From positions 1 to 40,120 of the forward strand of contig JANWJQ010000077.1 in NCBI GenBank assembly GCA_025451875.1: a DNA stretch of 40,120 bases. The letters are read 5' to 3'. The stretch comes from Rhizomicrobium sp. (lineage in GTDB: Bacteria > Pseudomonadota > Alphaproteobacteria > Micropepsales > Micropepsaceae). The translations under genes and the position numbers were made by a program. Below the pieces are notes generated by a model. The model was not told where the DNA came from. It worked only from the letters and a program-made list of their open reading frames with translations, and did no database searches. Below, in pieces: positions 33,416 through 40,120 of this stretch (positions are counted from its first letter, which is position 1; each line of letters begins with the position of its first letter).

Positions 33416-35746
33416 ATGAGCGGCAGCGGCCGCTATCGCGATCCTTTGGACGACGCTTTTGGCGATGAAGACGCCGAAGCCGCGCCAATCGTCCAGCACG
33501 AACCGCCATACCTGCAGGGCCTGAACCCGGAGCAGCGCGAAGCCGTGCTGGCGGTGGACGGCCCGGTGCTGGTGCTGGCCGGCGCGGGCACCGGCAAGAC
33601 GCGCGTGCTGACGACCCGCCTCGCCCACATCCTCGCCACGCGCCGCGCCTGGCCGGGGCAGATGTTGTGCGTCACCTTCACCAACAAGGCCGCGCGCGAG
33701 ATGAAGGAGCGCATCGGCGCGCTGATCGGCGGCGTGGTCGAAGGCATGCAGTGGCTGGGCACATTCCATTCCATCGGCGCCAAGATGCTGCGCCGCCATG
33801 CGGAGCTGGCTGGCCTCAAATCCAATTTCACCATCCTCGATGCCGACGATCAGCTGCGCCTGATGAAGCAGCTCGTCGAAGCGGAAGGCATCGACGACAA
33901 GCGCTGGCCGGTGCGCACGCTGGCCTCGATGATCGACGGCTGGAAGAACCGCGGCCTCCGGCCCGAAGACGTGCCGGACGGCGAGGCGCATGGTTTCGCC
34001 TTCGGCAAGGGCAAGTCGCTCTATCAGCAATATCAGGATCGGTTGAAGGCGCTGAACGCCGTGGACTTCGGCGATCTGCTGCTCGAAGTGCTCACCATCC
34101 TGCGCAAGAACGACGACATCCTCGCGGAGTATCGCGACCGCTTCAAATACATGCTGGTGGACGAATATCAGGACACCAACGTGGTGCAGTATCTGTGGCT
34201 GAAGCTGCTCGCGGGTTCGGCGGGCAATATCTGCGTCGTCGGCGACGACGACCAGTCCATCTATGGCTGGCGCGGCGCGGAGGTGGAGAACATCCTGCGC
34301 TTCGAACGCGATTTCCCCGGCGCGAAAGTCATCCGCCTCGAACGCAACTATCGCTCCACGCCCGCGATCCTGGGCGCGGCCTCCGGCCTCATCACCGCGA
34401 ACAAGGGCCGCCTCGGCAAGACGCTGTGGACCGAGGGCGATCACGGCGAGAAGATCAAAGTGCAGGGCGTATGGGACGCGGAAGAAGAAGCGCGCGGCGT
34501 CGCCTCCGAAGCGGAGAACCTCCATAGCAAGGGCGATGCCTTCTCGCAGATGGCCATTCTGGTGCGCGCCTCGTTCCAGATGCGCGAATTCGAAGACCGC
34601 TTTCTCTCGCTCGGCCTGCCCTACAAGGTGATCGGCGGCCCGCGCTTCTACGAGCGCGCGGAAATCCGCGATGCGATGGCGTATCTGCGCCTCATTGCGC
34701 AGGGCGACGACGATCTGGCTTTCGAGCGCATCGTGAACAAGCCCAAGCGCGGCATCGGCGACGCGTCGGTGCAATCGCTCCATCAGTTCGCGCGCGCGCA
34801 GCACATGCCGCTGCTCACCGCGGCCCGCGAGATTGCACAGACCGACGAACTTCCCCCAAAGGCGCGCAAGGCGCTCGGCGAACTCGCCGCCAATTTCGCG
34901 CGCTGGACGGAAACCGCAAAGGTTCTGCCGCACACCGAGCTTGCCGAAATGGTGCTGGATGAATCCGGCTACACCGACATGCTCAAGAACGACAAATCCG
35001 CCGAAGCGCCGGGGCGGCTGGACAACCTCAAAGAACTTGTCCGCTCGATGGAGCAGTATGAATCCCTCGCCGGATTCCTGGAGCATGTCTCGCTCGTCAT
35101 GGAGCTGGAGCAGAACGACAGCGGCGACCGCATCAGCCTGATGACGCTGCATGCCGCGAAGGGCCTGGAATTCGACACCGTGTTCCTGCCCGGCTGGGAG
35201 GAAGGCCTCTTCCCGTCACAACGCACGATGGACGAGAACGGCCTCGCGGGGCTGGAGGAAGAGCGCCGCCTTGCCTATGTGGGCCTGACGCGCGCGCGCA
35301 AACGCATCCTCATCTATTTCGCCGCCAACCGGCGTGTGCACGGCAACTGGCAAAGCGCCCTGCCGTCGCGCTTCATCACCGAACTGCCGGAAGAGCATGT
35401 CGATACGATCGTCGATGAAGGCTTCTATGGCGGCAGCGTCGGCTTCCGCGACAACCAGCAGGCCGCCAATTTCGGCAGCACCTATGACTCGCCGGGCTGG
35501 AAACGCGCGCAGGCCAACCGCGCCGCCGCCGGCACCATGCGCACCCGCCCGCCAATGATCGAAGCGCAGGCCTATACGGTGCAGACGAGCGATCCGGAAT
35601 CCTCCACCTACAAACGCGGCGAACGCGTCTTTCACCAGAAATTCGGCTACGGCCGCGTGGCGAGCGTGGAAGGCAACAAGCTCACGGTCGATTTCGACAA
35701 GGCGGGCGAAAAAAAAGTGATCGACAATTTTGTGTCACGCGCCTGA
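33416..35746 (+). CDS. ATP-dependent DNA helicase, UvrD/PcrA type
   Basis: A 776-residue superfamily 1A 3'-5' helicase acting in repair and replication. It begins after a short acidic N-tail with LNPEQREAVLAVDGPVLVLAGAGTGKT (Walker A, about 55-62). VTFTNKAAREMKERI (Ia), LVDEYQDTN (II), VVGDDDQSIYGWRGA (III), LERNYRS (IV), LMTLHAAKGLEFDTVFLPGWEEGLFP (V) and EEERRLAYVGLTRARKR (VI) follow. The C-terminal FHQKFGYGRVASVEG module is the RNA-polymerase-binding type seen in PcrA/UvrD. No Shine-Dalgarno site precedes the ATG. An 8-codon ORF (33393-33419) overlaps it by ATGA. It is divergent from lemA. Confidence 0.96.
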   Translation: MSGSGRYRDPLDDAFGDEDAEAAPIVQHEPPYLQGLNPEQREAVLAVDGPVLVLAGAGTGKTRVLTTRLAHILATRRAWPGQMLCVTFTNKAAREMKERIGALIGGVVEGMQWLGTFHSIGAKMLRRHAELAGLKSNFTILDADDQLRLMKQLVEAEGIDDKRWPVRTLASMIDGWKNRGLRPEDVPDGEAHGFAFGKGKSLYQQYQDRLKALNAVDFGDLLLEVLTILRKNDDILAEYRDRFKYMLVDEYQDTNVVQYLWLKLLAGSAGNICVVGDDDQSIYGWRGAEVENILRFERDFPGAKVIRLERNYRSTPAILGAASGLITANKGRLGKTLWTEGDHGEKIKVQGVWDAEEEARGVASEAENLHSKGDAFSQMAILVRASFQMREFEDRFLSLGLPYKVIGGPRFYERAEIRDAMAYLRLIAQGDDDLAFERIVNKPKRGIGDASVQSLHQFARAQHMPLLTAAREIAQTDELPPKARKALGELAANFARWTETAKVLPHTELAEMVLDESGYTDMLKNDKSAEAPGRLDNLKELVRSMEQYESLAGFLEHVSLVMELEQNDSGDRISLMTLHAAKGLEFDTVFLPGWEEGLFPSQRTMDENGLAGLEEERRLAYVGLTRARKRILIYFAANRRVHGNWQSALPSRFITELPEEHVDTIVDEGFYGGSVGFRDNQQAANFGSTYDSPGWKRAQANRAAAGTMRTRPPMIEAQAYTVQTSDPESSTYKRGERVFHQKFGYGRVASVEGNKLTVDFDKAGEKKVIDNFVSRA

Positions 35747-35954
35747 CGCAAATCGCATTGTGCGACGCGCGTCATCTTTCGCACGCCCCGGCCAATCGCA
35801 AATCTGATCAAATGCTTGCGCATCTGCTGCGCCGCCGAAACAATTGACGTGTCTGTTTTGAGGCATGCGCCCTTCCCGATCCGAGACATTTTCACAGTGA
35901 TCGCCGCGCATTGAGCCGCGTACAGCGTCACGCTACGAATCCGGCATTGTCATC

Positions 35955-35979
35955 GGGCTCATCGCGTTTTGGTGAGCCC
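35955..35979. promoter_or_regulatory. Inverted repeat in the leader of the epoxide-hydrolase gene
   Basis: GGGCTCA (35955-35961) and TGAGCCC (35973-35979) form a perfect 7-bp stem with an 11-base loop, 31 bases before the GTG at 36011. No T-run follows. It may be an operator or an mRNA hairpin. The rest of the 264-base gap 35747-36010 holds no gene; a TTGACG hexamer near 35844 has no convincing -10 partner. Confidence 0.35.
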
Positions 35980-36010
35980 TTCGCCTTGAGTTTCGGCAAG
36001 GAGAACGAAT

Positions 36011-37336
36011 GTGACCGACCTATCCCCCGACAGACGCACATTACTGGCCGGCACCGCAGCAGCGGGCGCCGTCGGTCTGCTTGGCCTGCATCAGGCCGGC
36101 GCCGCTGAATCAACTCACAAGGAGCACAAGATGGCCGCGACCAATCCCGCAATCCGCCCGTTCCACTTTGAAGCTTCGAAGGACGAACTCGCCGATCTGA
36201 AGAAACGCGTTGCGGCCACGAAATGGCCGGACCGCGAACAGGTTCCCGGCGATACGCAAGGCGTGCAGCTCGCGACGATGCAGAAGCTCGCGCAATATTG
36301 GGCCACGGAACACGATTGGCGCAAATGCGAGGCGAAGATCAACGCCCTGCCGAACTTCCTCACCGAGATCGACGGGCTCGACATCCATTTCATCCATGTG
36401 AAGTCAAAGCACGAACATGCGCTGCCGATCATCATCACCCACGGATGGCCCGGTTCGATCATCGAGCAGATGAAAGTCATCGGCCCGCTTACCGATCCCA
36501 CGGCGCATGGCGGAACCGAAGCGGATGCCTTCCATGTCGTGATCCCGTCCCTGCCCGGCTATGGTTTTTCAGGCAAGCCGACGAAGCCGGGATGGAATCC
36601 CGTCAGCATCGCCAAGGCCTGGGCGACGCTCATGGAGCGCCTCGGCTACAAACACTACGTCGCGCAGGGCGGCGACTGGGGCAACGCGATTTCGGAAGTG
36701 ATGGCGTTGCAGCAGCAGCCTGGATTGCTCGGCATCCACACCAACATGGCGGCGACGGTGCCGCCCAATGTGTCGAAGGCGCTGTCCGCGGGCGGCCCGG
36801 AACCCGCCGGTCTCTCGCCGGAGGAAAAGCACGCCTGGGATCAGCTTCTCGACTTCTACAAGAACGGGCTGGGCTATGCGAACGAGATGTCGCTGCGGCC
36901 GCAGACGCTTTATGGGCTCGCGGATTCGCCCATTGGCCTCGCGGGGTGGATTCTCGATCACGACATCCGCAGCTACCGGATGATCGCCCGCGTTTTCGAC
37001 GGCAAACACGAAGGGCTGAGCCGCGACGACGTTCTGGACAACATCACGCTCTACTGGCTGACGAACACCGCGGTCTCTTCGGCGCGGCTCTACTGGGACA
37101 CGGCGCACAATCTGCCGCCCGGCGGCTTCTTCGACGTGCGCGGCGTCAAGCTTCCGGTCGGCGTGAGCGCATTCGCGGAAGAAATCTATCAGGCGCCGAA
37201 AAGCTGGTCGCAGAAGGCCTATGTGAAGCTCGCCTATTACGGCAGCCATCCCGTCGGCACGCATTTCGCGGCCTGGGAACAGCCGGCGCTCTTCGTCTCC
37301 GACGTGCGCGCAACTTTCAAGACGCTGCGGGCCTGA
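36011..37336 (+). CDS. Tat-exported epoxide hydrolase-family protein
   Basis: A 441-residue alpha/beta hydrolase with an epoxide-hydrolase N-terminal domain. A Tat-like signal (SPDRRTLLAGTAAAGAVGLLG, about 5-25) precedes the mature protein. Residues 48-115 match the EHN domain (RPFHFEASKDELADLKKRV). HGWPGSI (144-150) is the oxyanion region and Asp222 in GGDWGN the likely nucleophile; SLPGYGFSGKP is also typical. GTG 36011 with AAGGAGA at 35998-36004 gives the signal peptide. The GTG overlaps an ATG that is at once followed by TGA (ATGTGA). It heads the accessory block between the helicase gene and prmA. Confidence 0.88.
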   Translation: MTDLSPDRRTLLAGTAAAGAVGLLGLHQAGAAESTHKEHKMAATNPAIRPFHFEASKDELADLKKRVAATKWPDREQVPGDTQGVQLATMQKLAQYWATEHDWRKCEAKINALPNFLTEIDGLDIHFIHVKSKHEHALPIIITHGWPGSIIEQMKVIGPLTDPTAHGGTEADAFHVVIPSLPGYGFSGKPTKPGWNPVSIAKAWATLMERLGYKHYVAQGGDWGNAISEVMALQQQPGLLGIHTNMAATVPPNVSKALSAGGPEPAGLSPEEKHAWDQLLDFYKNGLGYANEMSLRPQTLYGLADSPIGLAGWILDHDIRSYRMIARVFDGKHEGLSRDDVLDNITLYWLTNTAVSSARLYWDTAHNLPPGGFFDVRGVKLPVGVSAFAEEIYQAPKSWSQKAYVKLAYYGSHPVGTHFAAWEQPALFVSDVRATFKTLRA

Positions 37337-37358
37337 GAAGGAAAAAAGGGAGGCGAAA

Positions 37359-38399
37359 ATGTCCGACGGCTTCGATCAGCATCGCCGTGAATTTCTAGGC
37401 GTCGCGGCCATGGCGCTGGCCGCGGGCGAGTTCGCCATAAGCGGTGCTGCGGACGCGCGGTCCGCGGGCCGTGCGGCGCCGGTCAAAACCGGCACCCACA
37501 CATCGTTCGCACCGCTGAAGCAGATTGACGCCGGTCTGCTGAATATAGGCTATGCCGAAGCTGGTCCCGCGAACGGCAAGCCGGTCATCCTGCTGCATGG
37601 TTGGCCTTACGATATCTACAGCTTCGTCGATGTCGCGCCACTGTTGGCGCAGGCCGGTTACCGCGTGATCATCCCTTACCTGCGCGGCTACGGCACGACG
37701 AAGTTTCTCTCCGCGGATACGATGCGCAACGGCCAGCAATCGGTGGTCGCGCTGGACATCATCGCCCTGATGGACGCGCTCAAGATCCAGTCGGCCGTCA
37801 TCGGCGGCTTCGATTGGGGGGCGCGCACGGCGGACATCATCGCGGCGGAATGGCCGCAGCGTTGCAAAGGTCTCGTCTCGGTGAGCGGCTATCTGATCGG
37901 CAGCCAGACGGCGGGCAAGATTCCCCTGCCGCCGGCCGCCGAGTTGCAATGGTGGTATCAATTCTATTTCGCGACCGATCGCGGCGCAGCGGGTTACGAA
38001 AAATACCGCCACGACTTCGCGAAGCTAATCTGGAAGCTGGCCTCGCCGAAATGGAATTTCGACGATGCCACTTTCGAGCGCACCGCCGCGTCGTTCGACA
38101 ATCCGGATCACGTCGCCATCGTCATCCACAATTACCGCTGGCGGCAGGCGCTCGCACAGGGCGAAGCGAAGTACGACGCTCTGGAAGCCACGCTCGCCAC
38201 CGGACCGGTGATTGCGGTGCCCACGATCACCATGGAAGGCGACTCCAACGGCGCGCCGCATCCGCCGCCCAGCGCCTATCGCGCGAAGTTCTCAGGCAAA
38301 TACGACAACCGCATCATCGCCGGCGGCGTCGGCCACAATCTTCCACAGGAAGCACCGGCCGCATTCGCCAAGGCGATCATCGACGTGGACCACGCCTGA
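37359..38399 (+). CDS. Tat-exported alpha/beta hydrolase
   Basis: A 346-residue hydrolase of the haloalkane dehalogenase/epoxide hydrolase type. A Tat-like signal (QHRREFLGVAAMALAAG, about 7-23) is followed by the mature domain. HGWPYD (80-85) is the oxyanion motif, Asp152 in GGFDWGAR the likely nucleophile, PYLRGYGTTKF a typical loop, and His in GVGHNLPQEAP the likely catalytic base. A GGGAGG site precedes the ATG, 22 bases after the upstream hydrolase stop, so the two are in one operon. It is not closely similar to its neighbour and lacks the EHN domain. Confidence 0.88.
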   Translation: MSDGFDQHRREFLGVAAMALAAGEFAISGAADARSAGRAAPVKTGTHTSFAPLKQIDAGLLNIGYAEAGPANGKPVILLHGWPYDIYSFVDVAPLLAQAGYRVIIPYLRGYGTTKFLSADTMRNGQQSVVALDIIALMDALKIQSAVIGGFDWGARTADIIAAEWPQRCKGLVSVSGYLIGSQTAGKIPLPPAAELQWWYQFYFATDRGAAGYEKYRHDFAKLIWKLASPKWNFDDATFERTAASFDNPDHVAIVIHNYRWRQALAQGEAKYDALEATLATGPVIAVPTITMEGDSNGAPHPPPSAYRAKFSGKYDNRIIAGGVGHNLPQEAPAAFAKAIIDVDHA

Positions 38400-38418
38400 T
38401 GCGTGAGAGGAGTCATCC

Positions 38419-38874
38419 ATGAGCGATGTACAAGTCGAGCAGAAGAACTACCGGATGCCGCCACAGGACGGCATTACGATCGCGCATTTCATCACGGTCG
38501 CCGACATCGAGCGATCGGCGCGATTTTACGAAAAGGTCTTCGGTGGCAAAATACTGAGCCGAGGCGACAGCAGCGGTGCGCCGGGCTACATCCAGATCGC
38601 GAATACCTGGCTCATCGTCAATGTCGGCGGTGGTCCGACACCCGACAAGCCGACGGTGACACTCAGCGTTCCGTCCGATCCCGATGCCGTCAGCAGTTTC
38701 ATGAACATCCGCGTCGCCGATATTCACGCTTGCTATGAACTGTGGCGCAGCCGGGGCGCCGAATTCATCACGGAGCCAAAGGACAAGTATGGCGAGACGC
38801 GCTGCTATATACGCGATCCTGACGGCTACATCATAGAAGTCGGACAGAGCAAGCCGGACTTCACATACGGCTGA
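38419..38874 (+). CDS. VOC (glyoxalase/bleomycin resistance) superfamily protein
   Basis: A 151-residue protein of the vicinal-oxygen-chelate fold with two beta-alpha-beta-beta-beta modules. The first opens with AHFITVADIERSARFYEKVFGG; the second has FMNIRVADIHACYELWRSRGAEF and ends RCYIRDPDGYIIEVGQ, where the final Glu is the usual metal ligand. Possible roles are a lyase, an isomerase or a dioxygenase-like enzyme; the substrate is unknown. A GAGGAG site lies before the ATG. It follows the hydrolase by 19 bases and may act on the same compounds. Confidence 0.87.
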   Translation: MSDVQVEQKNYRMPPQDGITIAHFITVADIERSARFYEKVFGGKILSRGDSSGAPGYIQIANTWLIVNVGGGPTPDKPTVTLSVPSDPDAVSSFMNIRVADIHACYELWRSRGAEFITEPKDKYGETRCYIRDPDGYIIEVGQSKPDFTYG

Positions 38875-39002
38875 GCCCTTAAATCGCCCCACCGGCACAA
38901 GCCTTTTCCCACCTCGCCACAGGCTCTGGGACGAGCTAACATCGTCCGTTCTCCCGCTGAGTCGGAGCGGTGTTCTTCGTTGTTAACAAAACGGAGTCCC
39001 CC

Positions 39003-39395
39003 ATGAACGCACTATCCCTTCTCAAGATCGCGCTCGTCGTTTTCGGCGTGGTCATGCTCTTGATCTATCCGCTCGCCATCGTCTGGCCATCGGGCTGGGC
39101 GTGGCATGAAGGCGCGCCTTACGCCAGCGACTATTACATGATGATCGTCGGCGTTTACGCGGTGCTCGGAATCTTCCTGATTCTCGCCGCGCGCGATCCC
39201 TTGGCCAACAAGAGCCTCATCTGGTTCGCCGCCTGGTCGAGCCTCGTCCACGCGGGCATCATGGCGCAGCAATCCTTCGGCATGACCGGCGGCATGAACC
39301 ATATGGGCCATCTCATGGGCGACGTTCCCGCCCTGCTCGGCGTGGCCATCGTGCTCGGCGGATTGCTCTGGAGCGCGGACAAGTCTGCCGCTTGA
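39003..39395 (+). CDS. Small four-helix membrane protein (DUF6632-like)
   Basis: A 130-residue integral membrane protein with four hydrophobic helices at about 5-30, 45-62, 70-90 and 105-125. A Met/His-rich stretch (MTGGMNHMGHLMGD) between helices three and four could bind metal, which is speculation. It resembles a family of small proteins I recall as DUF6632, of unknown function. The start at 39003 has an ACGGAG site; an upstream in-frame start at 38970 is less likely. It lies 128 bases after the VOC gene, so it may have its own promoter. Confidence 0.72.
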   Translation: MNALSLLKIALVVFGVVMLLIYPLAIVWPSGWAWHEGAPYASDYYMMIVGVYAVLGIFLILAARDPLANKSLIWFAAWSSLVHAGIMAQQSFGMTGGMNHMGHLMGDVPALLGVAIVLGGLLWSADKSAA

Positions 39396-39429
39396 GGAAG
39401 TCGTGGCGCTGGCGTAAAGCCCCAGCGCC

Positions 39430-40120
39430 ATGAGCATCAACCCGCCTCTCTGGAAAGCCTCCCTCGTCGTCGTCAAGACGGAAGCGGGCGATATCTCAGC
39501 CGCGTTCGAGCTTGGCACCTCGCCGCAAGCGGTGCTGATCCACGAAGAGCCGTTCAAGGACGATGCGGTTGTCGAGGCGCTCTACACCGAGATGCCGGAC
39601 GGCGATCTGCTTTCCAAGCTCGCTGGCCGCCAAGTGCATGTCCAGCTTCTGCCGGACACCGACTGGATCAAGCTTTCGCAGGAAGGTCTGCCGCCGGTGC
39701 GCGCCGGGCGCTTCTTTGTCTATGGCGCGCATGATGCGGGCGCGGTGCCGCCGGGCGTCATTCCCATCCGCATCGAAGCGGGCATGGCGTTCGGCACCGG
39801 CCATCACGAAACCACGTCGCTCTGTCTCGCCGCGCTGTCCGATCTGTCGAAGCGCAGGCGTTATGGGAACGTGCTGGATCTGGGTTGCGGTACGGGTTTG
39901 CTTGCCATCGGCGCCGCGAAGCTATGGCGCAAGCGCGTCGTCGCCTCCGACATCGACCCCACCGCCGTGGGGATCACGCGCGAGAACGCGGCGGCGAATG
40001 GCGAGTCGACGCTCATCCACGCGATCACCGCCGACGGCCTCGCCAGCCCTGCGCTCGCCGCAAAGGCGCCATACGATCTCATCATTGCGAATATTTTGGC
40101 GAGCCCGCTTACCCAACTTG
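39430..40120 (+). CDS. prmA: Ribosomal protein L11 methyltransferase (partial, cut by right edge)
   Basis: The first 230 residues of PrmA, which trimethylates ribosomal protein L11 using SAM. It begins MSINPPLWKASLVVVKTEAG; the N-terminal L11-recognition domain covers about 1-110. GMAFGTGHHETTSLCL and the SAM-binding loop VLDLGCGTGLLAIGAAKLW, then ASDIDPTAVGITRENAAAN, mark the catalytic domain. LIIANILASPL near the end is the NPPY-like motif region. The frame is open to the last base of the window. UvrD followed by prmA is a usual order in alphaproteobacteria, here separated by the four-gene block. Confidence 0.93.
   Translation, partial: MSINPPLWKASLVVVKTEAGDISAAFELGTSPQAVLIHEEPFKDDAVVEALYTEMPDGDLLSKLAGRQVHVQLLPDTDWIKLSQEGLPPVRAGRFFVYGAHDAGAVPPGVIPIRIEAGMAFGTGHHETTSLCLAALSDLSKRRRYGNVLDLGCGTGLLAIGAAKLWRKRVVASDIDPTAVGITRENAAANGESTLIHAITADGLASPALAAKAPYDLIIANILASPLTQL

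Noticed and set aside
33380..35152. 590-codon reverse ORF under the helicase gene
   Set aside because: It is antisense to a gene with all SF1 helicase motifs; the translation is rich in His, Arg, Gln and Ala with no recognisable domain.

Overview
The window looks like a chromosomal segment of a GC-rich alphaproteobacterium. The strongest evidence is a circularly permuted (two-piece) tmRNA gene at about 23981-24272. The gene order also fits: thyA, GNAT, folA, hflK, hflC, degP, serB, miaA and ilvB-ilvN-ilvC on one side, and sspB, fumC, an RHH protein and a DUF4169 protein on the other. Both blocks are familiar from alphaproteobacterial genomes. Genus cannot be fixed from the sequence alone. I see no prophage, integron, CRISPR array, transposase, rRNA gene or ordinary tRNA gene.

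Layout. Positions 1-538 are mostly non-coding, with one possible 43-residue reverse ORF. Positions 539-5924 hold two adjacent ABC importers: a NitT/TauT-type double permease with an ATPase carrying a C-terminal AAA-associated domain, then an OpuC-type ATPase with a permease fused to its own substrate-binding domain. A RibD-C/DHFR-like reductase, purT (reverse) and a 57-residue ORF follow. Positions 8122-11845 are a branched-chain amino acid operon on the reverse strand: promoter, a 16-residue leader peptide rich in Leu/Val/Ile, a terminator/antiterminator switch, ilvB, a palindromic repeat doublet, ilvN, ilvC and a strong terminator. miaA and serB are divergent with a 19-bp gap. degP, hflC and hflK form a membrane-protease quality-control cluster behind a near-consensus promoter, divergent from mrp (Fe-S carrier).

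Positions 18649-23837 hold a 2OG-Fe(II)-oxygenase-like protein that seems to lack its iron ligands, two paralogous small exported proteins, an SMP-30-like protein, folA, a GNAT acetyltransferase, an Asn-rich RcnB-like exported protein and thyA. thyA and folA act together in the thymidylate/folate cycle. The tmRNA gene follows, then an Old Yellow Enzyme reductase, sspB (the ClpXP adaptor for tmRNA-tagged proteins), fumC, a spermidine-synthase-like protein, an RHH protein, a GST, DUF4169, a CoA-transferase and a small P-loop kinase. A lemA/TPM/TPM operon is divergent from a UvrD/PcrA helicase. Between the helicase and prmA (cut by the right edge) lies a four-gene accessory block: two Tat-exported alpha/beta hydrolases of the epoxide-hydrolase type, a VOC protein and a small four-helix membrane protein.

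Most genes are ordinary housekeeping genes. The parts most worth a second look are the ilv attenuator, the tmRNA with its short ANDNEMALAA tag next to sspB, the two palindromic repeat doublets that have become translation signal (ilvN) or coding sequence (CoA-transferase), the RHH gene followed by helically phased CTGACA repeats, and the putative pseudo-oxygenase. I found no convincing wholly new multi-gene system.
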